Source: Aurantiochytrium sp. KH105
Lineage: Eukaryota; Sar; Bigyra; Thraustochytrida; Thraustochytriidae
NCBI GenBank assembly: GCA_003116975.1
Contig: BGKB01000222.1
Coordinates: 21,876 to 85,875 of the forward strand
Reading direction: 5' to 3'
DNA length: 64,000 nt
Shown here: positions 1 through 9,956 of the stretch, piece by piece
How the letters are laid out: each line of letters begins with the position of its first letter
Position numbering within the stretch: position 1 is the first letter of the stretch
Program-made: the position numbers and the translations under genes
Notes under the pieces: generated by a model
What the model saw: only the letters and a program-made list of their open reading frames with translations
Databases searched by the model: none
What the model was told of the DNA's origin: nothing

Positions 1-2353
1 GTCGCACCAGGTTCATGTCTTCGGCCAAGACCGCGAAGCTGTTGACCACGTCAATCTCTGCGAGAGCTTCTGCAATCTCACGAATCCTCACTGCATTCAT
101 GCGCACCTGCGAAACCAGTTTCTTTGTGATGGCGGATTCGAGCGCAGCGACCTTGTCTGCTGCACGGAGCATATCGACCTCCAGATTGTTCAGTTCCTGA
201 TGGCGGAACCGTGAGCGACCGCGTAGCTCTTGCAGTTTGCGAAGCTCGGGCAGCTTATCCATGTGCTTGGCTTCCTTTGCAGGTACTTCAATGTAGAGCA
301 TGCCGTTGCGACGCATGCCTATTTTCAGCTGCTCAACCTTGAAGCGCTCCTTGAACTCTTGCTCCTTTTTCTGAACAATGCCGCGCTTGTCCCACTTAAG
401 CTCGCGTGCTTTGTCAAGTTCTTCGGAATAACCTCGTTGTATATCACCAGGCACGAGATGAAGCAAGCCGTCCTCATTCTCGTCCTCCTCAGCCTTTTCA
501 GTGGCGAACTCGTCGAGTGCGTCGCTCTTGGTGAAGGCCAACTCGATGGGCTCAATTACGAGGCCGCGGTCAAAGGCGTCAAAGAGATCGGCGTGCGAGG
601 AGCGCAGCGTCCGAATTCGCTCGACACTTGTGAGCAGTGAGGACGTAGGCAGTTCGGCGGCCGAAGACGACAACGCCAGAGTAGAGTCAGCGAAGGGTTC
701 GGCAGGATCTAGCTCGCTCAGCAACGGCCACAATTCGTCGGCAAGAGCGCTCGCTTGATGCAAAGCGATCGCAAGGACGGCAAGGTCCCGTTTGAGCCAC
801 GTTGAGTCGACGATTCGCTGCAAGCTCCGGTGTGAATCTGCGAGGAGACCGAGGTGGTCTGAAATAATGTGACGAGCTTCGATCGAGGCCTGCAAGAACT
901 CTACGGCGTCGTGGCGCGCCTGGATGTGATCCCCATCGATGTAAGGGGCTCGCAGATTTGTGGCAAGGAGACGCGAGCCGCCAGGTGTAATCGTGCGGTC
1001 CACAGTATGTAGCAAGGATCCGCGCTTTCTGCCTGTCACTGTTTGCAGCACTTCGAGGCTCTTGAGCGCAGCTGGATCGATCTCCATGGCTGAAGCGCGC
1101 GCACTAAGAAAGTCGTTGCGCTGACACGCGGAGATGTGCGGCGTTGTGTCGCGCAGGACAAATTTGCCATACTCGAGAGCTCCAGCAAGCGCGCGACGTT
1201 CCGCCGTAGTCATGAGATCGAGTGGTACGAGATCGTGCGCAGCCGTTTGCTCTAAAAGTGAGTCGAGCTTGTCGTCGTGAAAGCTTTCCTCGGGCCGAAA
1301 AGACACGCAGCAGTTACCCAGAGATGGGCAACGAATTGCATCGAGCTCGTATGGTTGCACATGAAAGATGTAGTCGGCATCGCAGCTATCGTCACTGGAA
1401 GTTGGCGATCGATTACGAATGCCTTCATCGACAGCAAGCACGGGGATGCCCGCGAGCTCGCGCGAGAGGATGACTTCTTTGGCGGAGAAGCGGGAGAGAT
1501 TGAACTCGAGCTCCTTTGCAGAACCAAGAGGTGCAAGCGCAATTTCGCCCGTGGAGAGATCCATTTGAACAAGGCCAAAGGATGGCTTGGAGCCTTTGCC
1601 GTCGGAGGCGATGGAAACCAGATAGCTTGGTTCGCTTGAACTGAGAAACTCCTCATCTGTCACGGTGCCTGGTGTGAGGATGCGTCGTATTTCCCGAATC
1701 ATTACCGTTGACTTTTCGCTGTCCTTTTTCATGTCCTTGTGCTGTTCGCAGACGGCAACTCGTACCTTTTTGTCGAGTACCTGCTGCAAGTAGCGATTCA
1801 AAACAGTGTGCGGGATGCCGCACATGTACTCATTGTACCGCCTGCCCAAGGTGATTTGCAAGAGTTCAGAAACAGTTTTGGCGTCATCGAAAAAGCATTC
1901 GTAGAAATCGCCCATGCGAAAAAGGATGAGGTGGTCTGGGAGCTCTTCCTTGAGCTCGAGAAATTGCGCTAAAATTGGCTTGGCCAGGGCCTTCTCGCGG
2001 CGCGCCTCTGCTCGTATCCTCTCCTTCTCCTCTTCTTGCAGCTTCAAAACAGCCTCAACAGGGGAAAGTTTTTGAGATTTTCTTCCTCTGCGAGTCGCTG
2101 CCGTCTTTGTCGTTTTGCTGGCAGACTTTGTCACTTTCCTCGTTGTCGTCGACTCGGTGCGCGTCGAGGGCACGGTCGACGTCGATGCCGAGGTCGATGC
2201 CAATGCCGAGGTCGAGGTCGATGCTTCTGCCACTGCTGCTGCTGCCGACCTTGCTCTGCTTGGTGCTATAGCCGTCCACGCAGGTGTCCACGGAGCGCGC
2301 GACCATCTCCGCAGCGCAGCGCGCGCAGCCCCGCGGCCTGGCGCGCGCATCAT
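1..2353 (-). CDS. MutS-family DNA mismatch repair protein, mitochondrial-type, C-terminus outside window
   Basis: About 784 residues are visible. The frame is open from the ATG at 2353 to the left edge, so the ATPase domain is missing from the window. The first 35 residues are rich in Arg and Ala and lack acidic residues (MMRAPGRGAARAALRRW), which looks like a mitochondrial presequence; an S/T/A-rich linker follows. Domain I then appears with LILFRMGDFYECFFDDA, containing the Phe-x-Glu mismatch-reading motif (FYE), followed by the MCGIPH and VRVAVCEQ blocks typical of MutS. The core/lever region shows GSLLHTVDRTITPGGSRLL and, near the edge, EALAEIDVVNSFAVLAEDM. Expected role: recognition of mismatches, probably in organellar DNA, comparable to MSH1-type proteins. 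Targeting is inferred from composition only. The gene is divergent from CWC24, with only 122 bp between start codons, so they likely share a promoter. Confidence 0.85.
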   Translation of the reverse strand, partial: MMRAPGRGAARAALRRWSRAPWTPAWTAIAPSRARSAAAAVAEASTSTSALASTSASTSTVPSTRTESTTTRKVTKSASKTTKTAATRRGRKSQKLSPVEAVLKLQEEEKERIRAEARREKALAKPILAQFLELKEELPDHLILFRMGDFYECFFDDAKTVSELLQITLGRRYNEYMCGIPHTVLNRYLQQVLDKKVRVAVCEQHKDMKKDSEKSTVMIREIRRILTPGTVTDEEFLSSSEPSYLVSIASDGKGSKPSFGLVQMDLSTGEIALAPLGSAKELEFNLSRFSAKEVILSRELAGIPVLAVDEGIRNRSPTSSDDSCDADYIFHVQPYELDAIRCPSLGNCCVSFRPEESFHDDKLDSLLEQTAAHDLVPLDLMTTAERRALAGALEYGKFVLRDTTPHISACQRNDFLSARASAMEIDPAALKSLEVLQTVTGRKRGSLLHTVDRTITPGGSRLLATNLRAPYIDGDHIQARHDAVEFLQASIEARHIISDHLGLLADSHRSLQRIVDSTWLKRDLAVLAIALHQASALADELWPLLSELDPAEPFADSTLALSSSAAELPTSSLLTSVERIRTLRSSHADLFDAFDRGLVIEPIELAFTKSDALDEFATEKAEEDENEDGLLHLVPGDIQRGYSEELDKARELKWDKRGIVQKKEQEFKERFKVEQLKIGMRRNGMLYIEVPAKEAKHMDKLPELRKLQELRGRSRFRHQELNNLEVDMLRAADKVAALESAITKKLVSQVRMNAVRIREIAEALAEIDVVNSFAVLAEDMNLVR

Positions 2354-2475
2354 GACGGTCGTCTCAACGAGAAAGAGTTTGTTGGGTGGCTTCATCGGGA
2401 GCGCTGCCGGGACTCGGTCTAACCGTAAACAAATTTTTTTATAAATAAAAAAATCGAAAAAATATCGAAAAAAAA

Positions 2476-3468
2476 ATGCCTTGGCAGACTCGAGTTGAAG
2501 CGTGTATCGGCTGCGCGATGTTCAAGAAGCGCAGGAAGCGCGCGCGCGAGGGCGCGACGGACGCCAGTGGCAGCGAGAGTCGCGCATTCTCGCTAGCAAA
2601 CGAAGCGCGCGAAGACGCGAACCAGGATCGCCGCTCCGGCCGCGCGGACGAAGATGACGGACCTGGGAACAAACTCGCCACCACAACAGGCTCGAGGTCA
2701 CCGTCGCCGCTGCAAGCGGGCGAGCCGAGACGGCCAGCTACGAAGACAGTCTCCAACGAGGATGACGATGACGATGACGGCGCGGTGCTGGTCCCTGTGA
2801 GTAAACTGGGCGGTAACAAAAGGGCTAGCGCGGGCGCCGGAAGCGTGTCGGCGAGCTCTGGAAAACCAGCCGTCACAGGTCAAGCTTTACGCGAAGCGCA
2901 GCAGCAGACCGTGTCTGTAAAATCTGAGTCAGAAAAGCTGCAAGAGCAAGAGAAACAAGAAGAGGAGCAACGTATGACGAAAACTAAAAAGCCAACGAGT
3001 CGCTATGGGCCACGAAGCGCCACAGCCAATATCAAGACCACTGTCATGATGGACTACCAACCTGATGTCTGCAAAGATTACAAGGAGACGGGATACTGTG
3101 GCTTTGGCGACAGTTGCAAGTTCATTCATGACCGAGGCGACTACAAGTCTGGCTGGGAGCTAGAGAAAGAGTGGCAAATTTCGGAGCGCAAGCGAAAGGA
3201 CGATTTGCGGGCAGGCATACTTGGAGACGACGAAGACGAAGCGGCTGACGCGGATGCGAGCGGTGGAAAGAAACGGAAACGGGATATTCCCTTTGCCTGC
3301 CATCTGTGTCGCCAACCTTTCACCAAGCCAGTCGTTACGCTCTGTGGACATTACTTTTGTCGCAAGTGCGCATTTGCGCACAACGCCAAGAGTGGTCGCT
3401 GTGCTGTTTGCGGGAAACCGACCAAGGGGATTTTCAATGCCGCTGACGAGATCCTCGCAAACACATAA
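2476..3468 (+). CDS. CWC24: CWC24/RNF113-type spliceosome factor (CCCH zinc finger + RING)
   Basis: 330 residues. A CCCH finger of form C-x8-C-x5-C-x3-H lies at about residues 199-219 (CKDYKETGYCGFGDSCKFIH) and a C3HC4 RING at about 274-315 (CHLCRQPF...CGHYFCRKC...CAVCGK). This order, with the linker DRGDYKSGWELEKEW between them, is diagnostic of RNF113/Cwc24, which acts in the spliceosome around the first catalytic step and in animals is also a ubiquitin ligase. The first 180 residues are charged and low-complexity. The ATG at 2476 is preferred to the one at 2518 because the Cys-x(4)-FKKR block characteristic of the family N terminus spans the later Met. An A-rich leader precedes the start. 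Confidence 0.92.
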   Translation: MPWQTRVEACIGCAMFKKRRKRAREGATDASGSESRAFSLANEAREDANQDRRSGRADEDDGPGNKLATTTGSRSPSPLQAGEPRRPATKTVSNEDDDDDDGAVLVPVSKLGGNKRASAGAGSVSASSGKPAVTGQALREAQQQTVSVKSESEKLQEQEKQEEEQRMTKTKKPTSRYGPRSATANIKTTVMMDYQPDVCKDYKETGYCGFGDSCKFIHDRGDYKSGWELEKEWQISERKRKDDLRAGILGDDEDEAADADASGGKKRKRDIPFACHLCRQPFTKPVVTLCGHYFCRKCAFAHNAKSGRCAVCGKPTKGIFNAADEILANT

Positions 3469-3612
3469 GTGGTTGCTGGACAAGAACGTGACACATTGCA
3501 AGGATTCTTTGCTTGTAAATCATAATTTTTAAGGGCAGATGCATCAAGAAACAAAAGAAGCGATAGGTTTCCTTTTGTTTTGGTTTGTTTTTTCCGACGA
3601 GAGGGCGGCAAG

Positions 3613-6048
3613 TTAGGCTTTGGTTTTCTCCTCTTGCTTTGGACCAGGGTCAGCACTGGGGATGGTCTCTTTTGTCACCGCTGCACTCGGCGCTTTTTGC
3701 TTTGGAGCCTGCTTCTTGCTGGGCTGCTGCGAGCGCAGGGTGTTCGGCTGCTCGGTGGCCTTATTAGGGCCTACATTCTCAGCAGGGGCATCTTTGACAG
3801 AGGAGGTTACGGGTTTCTGCTTGTTCGACCCCTTGGCCTTATGGTTGTTTCGCTTGGGCTTGGTGCTGGGCCCCGTGGGCTGGCCCCGCTCCTGCTGCTT
3901 TTCAAGAACCGGAGCAGTGGGTGCCGGCACCTCCTCCGAGGGAGAGGACGACTTGGACGCCTCGCCAGTCGCATCTGTCGCAGCTTTGCTCTTATTTTTA
4001 CCGCCGCGTTTTCCCTTGGACGATACGGACGCCTTTTGTTGCTGCGGAGCAGGACCAGGAGCAGGAACGGCAGCAGGAGCAGCGGCACTCTTTTCAGACT
4101 GCGAAGATTGCGCTTCTGGTTGTTTGCTGGGCTTTGCCGTTTCCCCTTGTTGCGATTTTTGCTGTTTCTTTGACTTCGTTTCACCATTGACGGCCTTGGA
4201 TTTCGAACCATGTGCAGATTTCGCAGTAGCTTTTGCAGTTTTTGGCTCAGAAGCAGAGACAGACGAGGACGAGGAAGACGAAGAGGAAGGGGCTTTCTTT
4301 GCGGAGGCCTTGGGTGCCTTGGCGTCGTCACTTGCCGGAGTAGCGCTGGATGTTGACTCGGAAGAGGTCGTTGCCGCGGGCGCAGCGGCAGCCGCTTGCT
4401 TACGCTGTTGCTTTCTCTTCGCCTTCGACTTTGATGCTTTCGAGGGGACTTGCTCCTGAGTCTTTTCCTTTTCCAATTCCGAAGACGCATTGGCGGTCTC
4501 TTTTGTCGAGGTCTGCTTCTTTTCTTTGGGTTCAGAAGCAGGTTTTGGCACGGCTGCCTTGCTGCTTGCAGGAACGGGTGGTTTTGCTTCCGTGGTGGTT
4601 TTGCCCTCGTTTGCCTCCTGCGCAGCAGCAGCCTTGTTGGCCTTGGACTTATTCTTGGATGCTTTTGTCGACTTTGTCGGACCAGAGGTCGTCGCTGACT
4701 CCGCCTTTCTCATTTGTGATTTTGCCCCCTTCTCCTGCTGCGATGAGTCCTTGTCCGAAGAAGGTTTGCTTGCTTTGGCTTTTCCTCCGTTTTCGTTCGT
4801 GGCTGTAGCAGCCCCCTTCGACTCGCTTGCTGGGTCCGCAGCGGCAGCGGCAGTGGTAGCGACAGCGGGAGCCTTTTTCTTTTTCTTGTTGTTATTAGAA
4901 CTCGATGGGTTGGCGCGAGCTGGCTGAACCACCTTATCCTTCGCTGATGTTGTTGCATCGTCGCGAACAGCTTGCTGAGACTGCGCTTGCTTGGGGCCCT
5001 GTGGCTGGCCTGCCCCACGTGCAGCGGCAGACGTTCCGGCCTTCGGGGCCTTGTTGTTTGCGACATTGTTGTTCTTGGACCCGTGCTGATGCTCCATTTT
5101 GGTCTTGTTTTTATTAGTGTTGTTCTTGGTGGTGGTCGCGAGTTCGGTCACCTTGACCGAGGACGCGCCGGAGCCACGACTGCGGTTACTGGCGTCGTCG
5201 CCCGAGCTCTGAAAGCCATCTCTGCGCTGCTGCCGAGGACGGGGACCATTGTGCCCAGCAAAGTCGCGGTAGTTGGCATCAATCGCGGACAGCTGGCGTT
5301 GAATATTGGCCTCGTTCACGCGGAGAGAAGACATTTTCTGTTCGTAGTCAAGTTGAGTCTCGACGAGATCTTGCGCGAGCTGCACCGCCTTTTTTGTACC
5401 AACAATGCGCAAAAACCTGTCCTTTTCCACCATAATATTCACGCAGCCAGACTTGCGCATGATCTCCGCGATGTTTCGGCCGCGCTCGCCAATAATCGTT
5501 CGGGGCTGACCGGGTTGCAGCGGAAGCGCAATCTCTTCGTACTCGAGCATGTCGCGCGCACGGCGCACAGCTTCTGGGTCGCGCCCGCGAATTCGGACGA
5601 CGCGCGTGCGAGCGTCCACGATGATGCGCTCCACGCCAGTATCTTCCTTGACCTTGGTCACGCGCGCACCGCCTTTTCCAATAACGAGACCAATGAGGTT
5701 TTCTGGGACAGAGAATTCTACGCGCTGGCCGGTCTCGAACTCAGCATTGGTCGCGCGCAGGTCCTCTTCCATTTTCTCCGTCTGCTGCTTTCGCTGCTGG
5801 TACTCAATTTGGAACGAGAGGTGCGTCTCCAGCAAAGACCGCGCGGCTCTCAAGCAGTCTGCGGACGCGGCCGAGATCTGGAAACTCGCCTTGCCCGGGC
5901 GGGCGCTGACGAGGTCAATCGCCGTGGCATCTGTCTTGCCACGGATCTTCTCTGCGACGGCCTTAGCGTCATCGGATTGAGACCATTGCAAGAGCTCGTA
6001 CGGAACGCTCACGCCGTCGCGGAGATCGCCGCCGCCGGCGCCTGCCAT
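3613..6048 (-). CDS. FMRP/FXR-like tandem KH RNA-binding protein with long low-complexity tail
   Basis: 811 residues in a single exon. Residues 20-80 resemble a KH0-like fold without a GxxG loop. KH1 spans about 110-172 with VIGKGG, and KH2 about 173-235 with IIGERG; a helical region follows to about 262. KH1 and KH2 adjoin directly, and the inter-domain spacing and the motif after KH1 (ARDMLEYEE) match the FMR1/FXR family better than other KH proteins. The Tudor repeats of animal FMRP are not seen. The remaining 540 residues are an A/K/S/P/Q/T-rich disordered tail with runs of Lys, Ser and Ala. Likely role: RNA binding and mRNP assembly in the cytoplasm. The family assignment is by eye; it could be a more general KH protein. 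It converges on CWC24 with a 144-bp spacer. Confidence 0.7.
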   Translation of the reverse strand: MAGAGGGDLRDGVSVPYELLQWSQSDDAKAVAEKIRGKTDATAIDLVSARPGKASFQISAASADCLRAARSLLETHLSFQIEYQQRKQQTEKMEEDLRATNAEFETGQRVEFSVPENLIGLVIGKGGARVTKVKEDTGVERIIVDARTRVVRIRGRDPEAVRRARDMLEYEEIALPLQPGQPRTIIGERGRNIAEIMRKSGCVNIMVEKDRFLRIVGTKKAVQLAQDLVETQLDYEQKMSSLRVNEANIQRQLSAIDANYRDFAGHNGPRPRQQRRDGFQSSGDDASNRSRGSGASSVKVTELATTTKNNTNKNKTKMEHQHGSKNNNVANNKAPKAGTSAAARGAGQPQGPKQAQSQQAVRDDATTSAKDKVVQPARANPSSSNNNKKKKKAPAVATTAAAAADPASESKGAATATNENGGKAKASKPSSDKDSSQQEKGAKSQMRKAESATTSGPTKSTKASKNKSKANKAAAAQEANEGKTTTEAKPPVPASSKAAVPKPASEPKEKKQTSTKETANASSELEKEKTQEQVPSKASKSKAKRKQQRKQAAAAAPAATTSSESTSSATPASDDAKAPKASAKKAPSSSSSSSSSVSASEPKTAKATAKSAHGSKSKAVNGETKSKKQQKSQQGETAKPSKQPEAQSSQSEKSAAAPAAVPAPGPAPQQQKASVSSKGKRGGKNKSKAATDATGEASKSSSPSEEVPAPTAPVLEKQQERGQPTGPSTKPKRNNHKAKGSNKQKPVTSSVKDAPAENVGPNKATEQPNTLRSQQPSKKQAPKQKAPSAAVTKETIPSADPGPKQEEKTKA

Positions 6049-6649
6049 CTCGCTCCCCCTCCGCTCTCACGCCCGCTCTCGCTCTTTCCGCACGAGGGCC
6101 GTCGCCGTTCTGGTCTCTGTCGTCGACCTTCTTTTCGCCGCCGGACTTTCTTTCTCCGTTCAGCCTTGGCTTTGCGCGGGAACGAAAGCAAGACCGCGCG
6201 CGAAGACCCTGGCTGTCTTTCCGCGCGGCGTCGCCTGCGCTGCCGCGGCCCCTTCGCGTCCCTGCGCTGCGCTGCGCTGCGCCGTGCCGTACCGCGCCGT
6301 GCCGTGCGCCGTGTTGCCCTTTTGGGATCTGGCGCCGGTTGCCGCCTCGGCCGCGCGCCTTCCGGGTCTGCTTTCATTCGCGCCCGCTCTCCGCTTCTGC
6401 CGACCTTCCCCGCCCAACGGACGCTGCCCACTCCCTACTGCCGCAACCGGCTCGCTCTGGGTCCGGTACGAGATCGCTGCTCCGGGGAAACATGTATCTC
6501 CGAAAGAAACCACACTTAAAGTTATAGTCTGACTGTGAGAAAGGAAGTCCGTGATTTCCCCGATACGCCGAGAAAGGGTTGTGCGGATAGTGACTGACTG
6601 ACTGACAGATTGAGCTTGACAAGACAGATCGGGGACGTTGGACTCGAGG
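6049..6649. other. Divergent intergenic/promoter region, 601 bp
   Basis: This region separates the KH-protein gene (minus) from the hypothetical gene on the plus strand. It is GC-rich with degenerate GCGCT/GCCGT pentamer runs around 6265-6312 and a TGACTGAC-type direct repeat at 6592-6606. Short open frames are out of register with both neighbours. It presumably holds both promoters. Confidence 0.5.
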
Positions 6650-6656
6650 ATGGAGA

Positions 6657-7499
6657 ATGGCACGACGCTTGGCAGTGGCGGCGGCGCCAGCCAGCGCGCT
6701 GCGGGCGACGGTTCTGGCGCTGCTCATGTGGATGATTTGCGGAGGTATTGATAGTGATCGCGGTCGCTTTGTGGCAGAGGCTGCGGAATATGCTGGTGCG
6801 CGTGAGGTCTGGAACCTTGCGGCAAAGCTAGAAGCCAAAGGCCTGCCGCACAGCGCTGCGGCGTTGCGGCGAGCAGAAGAGGTATGTCGGGCGTGAGATT
6901 CTGTGGTTCTTGGTTCGGGATAATGCCATCCTTTTCTCCTTGTAGAATAGAAGATCGCTGACATTGGGCTCGTGAAATCTTGACAGGATTGCAACGTGGT
7001 CAAGCGAAATCGATATCTCGGATTCCGCTTTGAAATCTCCAAGTGGATCACCATCGATAATTTGAACGATGCGGTACCGTCTAATCTTGATGAAAACGAT
7101 CAAGGCATGCAGTCGTGGAGGCTGCGAAGGGCACAAGCCGCGATCAAACGTAAAGCTGACGAACTTTTCTGCTTTGGCTGGACGCAATTTATCGGCGAGC
7201 CACATCCACGTGTTGTCGGAGAAGCGCGCTGCGGAGTTAGAGCTGGCGACGATTTATTGTACTGGCTCGAAGGGCATGCCGGGAGTGACCTTTACGCGCA
7301 CGTGTATGATGACACGAAGATCAGCCTGCACTTTCCAGATTTCGAGATCCTCGAGCCTTCGCGTGAAACCTGTTTTTCCGAGCCTCCACACGCGTGTGAA
7401 GATCCGTCTTTGTTCACGCAACGTCTCGTTTCTCCGGATATCATTTGGCTCACGACGAGAAATTCGGGCCAGTGTTATGTCGATGAAGACGCAGAGTAA
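6657..7499 (+). CDS. Hypothetical protein, two exons, possible signal peptide
   Basis: Exons 6657-6881 and 6987-7499 flank a 105-bp GT-AG intron (gtatgt...tgacag), phase 0, giving 245 residues. I do not recognise the product. Exon 1 from the ATG at 6657 begins with two Arg and a hydrophobic stretch (LRATVLALLMWMICGG) that could be a signal peptide, then a helix-rich segment (AEAAEYAGAREVWNLAAKLE). Exon 2 encodes WITIDNLNDAV..., a basic helix and an acidic C terminus with several Cys. An alternative ATG at 6650 gives a soluble 33-residue frame that stops at 6751. A one-base shift near 6749 would join it to the exon-1 frame, so the start is uncertain and a sequencing frameshift is possible. Confidence 0.6.
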
Positions 7500-7758
7500 A
7501 AAGAAAAAGCCTACGTCGTCTTTATTACTAATTATTATTATTTGGTTTTGGTTTTGCTCTGCTCGACTTTGCTTGTGTGATTGATGTATTCTAAACGAAG
7601 CAAGTCTTATACGCACGGTCAACATTTTGTAGAAAACTCTGCTTGCTGCTGGCCGATCGCGTTCGCGAATGCGAGGCAAGCTCTGCAACTTCTTGTTGTT
7701 GTTTCTTTCTAGTATACTCACTCATTGTCAAATCAAGCACCAAAACTCAAATCTATGC

Positions 7759-8362
7759 ATGATGAGCGCCTCTTCTGTCGAGTCGATCCAGAAGCGCCGG
7801 CAGCAAGTACAGGCGGCCTTGGAGGCCGTCCACAAGCAGCTGGGCGACCTCGAGAACCGGTACGTGCATCCGCTCCCGCGCTCTGCTGCCATCGGCCCCG
7901 CTCGCGGCAGCGCGCGAGACCAGCCATGAGCTCAACGAGACCATCTGCTGACGGTGGCTTCGCTGGTTTATCTTTCGCGCGTGACGATGCTCGTTTGCGC
8001 GCGCGCACACGCACGCACGCACGGACGCACGCGCGCATGGCGACGTCCTCATTGCTTTTCCTTTTCCCCGACGGCGCAGTTATTTGGAGGAGACCGGGAC
8101 GACGGGCAACGTTGTGCGCGGCTGGGAAGGCTATATTGATAGCAAGCCTCGGGCTACGCTGACAAACAAGAAGGAAAAGCGTCTTAAGCCGAGCGAGCGG
8201 ATATTTTCCTACTCGTCTGCGACAGCGCCGGACGAGATCACATCCGAGACGGGTCAGACGCAGACTCCGAGCCCTGTACCAAAACGTGGTGCAACGGGTA
8301 CGGCCACAAGTCGTAAACGTGGACCCTCAAAACGAAAACGTCTTGCCGAAGAGGAGGATTGA
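7759..8362 (+). CDS. MEAF6: NuA4/MOZ histone acetyltransferase subunit EAF6/MEAF6
   Basis: Exons 7759-7859 and 8080-8362 flank a 220-bp intron (gtacgt...gcgcag), giving 127 residues. The N-terminal coiled coil (VQAALEAVHKQLGDLENRY) runs across the splice junction into YLEETGTTGNVVRGWEGY, which is the EAF6 signature (Y-L-E-E-T, G-N-V-x-R-G-W). RIFSYSSATAPDE and a basic tail follow (SKRKRLAEEED at the end). EAF6 is a small scaffold subunit of NuA4 and of MOZ/MORF and HBO1 acetyltransferases; the coiled coil binds the other subunits in the nucleus. The length fits fungal and animal homologues (about 110-200 residues). The intron contains a GCAC/GCGC microsatellite near 8003-8035. Confidence 0.9.
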
Positions 8363-9481
8363 TGTCATGCCATAATGTGCAGTTCAACACCTCTGTATAC
8401 CACCCACCTCAACAGGCGAAATGAGTTCATGGTGACGCGATCATGCTCTCAGCGCCATGCGCGTGATCGCGCTTTGCATTAATTTTATGGCACGTGCTGC
8501 CTTCATGACGCGTTCCTGCGCACAAGACGTAGGCTATACGGGAATTTTCTCTTCTACTTTTCCTCTCTTCTCGACATTACCTCTACACTACCAAGTCATC
8601 GTTCCAGCATACACGTCGCCATCGATTTGGGCCAAATCGTCGCAGCAAGATGTGGAAAGACGAACCAGAAATCTCGCTGTCCCACCAGATCCACAAATTT
8701 CGACATGTGGATTGATCGCCACATTCCCAAAAATCAACGATGGCTCAGTGTCTGCCTCGTTAACGTCTTCACCATCCCCGTTTCCCGTGCGTGCGTACCC
8801 ACCCCATGCGAGTGACTGCCTGCCAGAGACTGGCAATGGGATAAACCGTCAACGGACAAACTTCTAGCGTCCTCATTCTCGCTTCCCGCCGCCTGCCTCT
8901 CTCTCCACTGTCATCTAATTTCCCCAACAAATATCTCCACTTTCTCTTTTTGCTCCACCTCGCACCGCCTACGCCACTACACTTTCCCCCCACTGCCTCC
9001 ACTAACGTCGCGGTAGGTCGGAGCTTTTCCGCCTTTCCCCCGCGCGGACTGCAGTGGCCGCGGTCGCGCGGGCGGCGCAGTGGCGGCGCGGGGGCGGGTC
9101 GCACTGGGCCCTGTTCTCGGCGCGTTTCGCCCCACGTGAAAACACGGATGAAAACAAAACAAAACGAGGCAAATCAGGCGGCAGGCAAAAGCGAGAGCTC
9201 GGGAGCAGGAGACGCACGCAGGCGCGCGCAGACGGCAGCCAGGCAAGCAGCCGCGCGGCAGAGTCCTAGCGAGGTCTGCGGAGCGCCCTCCCTCCTGCCG
9301 CCCGCATCCCGACCGGCCAGGCGGCAGGTGCCTCCTCTGGTTTTCTCAGGGCGGTCGCCAGCGTGCAAACCAACGTGGCTTCGCGTGGAGCCTGCGTGTG
9401 TACGTGCGTGAGGTTGGGAGCAAGCGCTGACGAGGGTCCGGTTGCGGTCGCCGGCAACAACAACAAAAAGAAGAAGGCACC
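8363..9481. other. Intergenic spacer, 1.1 kb
   Basis: No convincing gene is seen on either strand. A C/T-rich stretch lies at 8870-9010 and a very GC-rich block at 9010-9130. The part next to SSNA1 is presumably its promoter and 5' leader. Confidence 0.5.
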
Positions 9482-9956
9482 ATGGCACAGCAGGGCGCTT
9501 CGCTGCAAAACTACAATAATGAGCTCGTGAAATGTAAGTGCGCTCGCTGGACAGGGCTCGCTCGGGTCGGGCGACCCGTTAGGCTCTGGACGAGGAATAC
9601 CGAGACAAATGACAAAGATATACTAACGCCGTCCTTTTGCTTGTACTTGGTCTTACCTTCCTTCATAAACAGGTATCGAGGATTTGCGTAGCAAGAGGGA
9701 AGAGGTAAACCGCCAGATTCTCAAGGACGAAGAGCAAAAGGCAACGATCCAAAAGGACCTGAGTATTCTTACCGATCGTCTGTCCAAAGTAAACGAGTCT
9801 CTGGCCAAACACGTCCAGGCTCGCAAGGAGTACGACACGACCATCCAAGAGACCGAAGCGGCATACATGAAGATTCTCGAGTCCTCGCAGACCCTGCTCA
9901 ACGTTCTCAAGCGCGAGTCGATCAACTTGCAAAAGAAGAAGCAGAGCTCGAACTAA
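9482..9956 (+). CDS. SSNA1: SSNA1/DIP13 centriole and microtubule-associated protein
   Basis: Exons 9482-9533 and 9673-9956 flank a 139-bp intron (gtaagt...aaacag) that splits a Cys codon, giving 111 residues. The N terminus [20 protein letters not shown] and the late block [19 protein letters not shown] are near-diagnostic of SSNA1 (DIP13 in Chlamydomonas). The whole protein is one parallel coiled coil that self-assembles into fibrils and binds microtubules at basal bodies and flagella. The length matches the family (about 110-120). The protein is very conserved among flagellates, so its presence with BBS7 in this window argues for a motile flagellated stage. Confidence 0.95.

Noticed and set aside
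8457-8867. 136-codon frame in the spacer before SSNA1
   Set aside because: No domain, weak start context and no matching exon structure.
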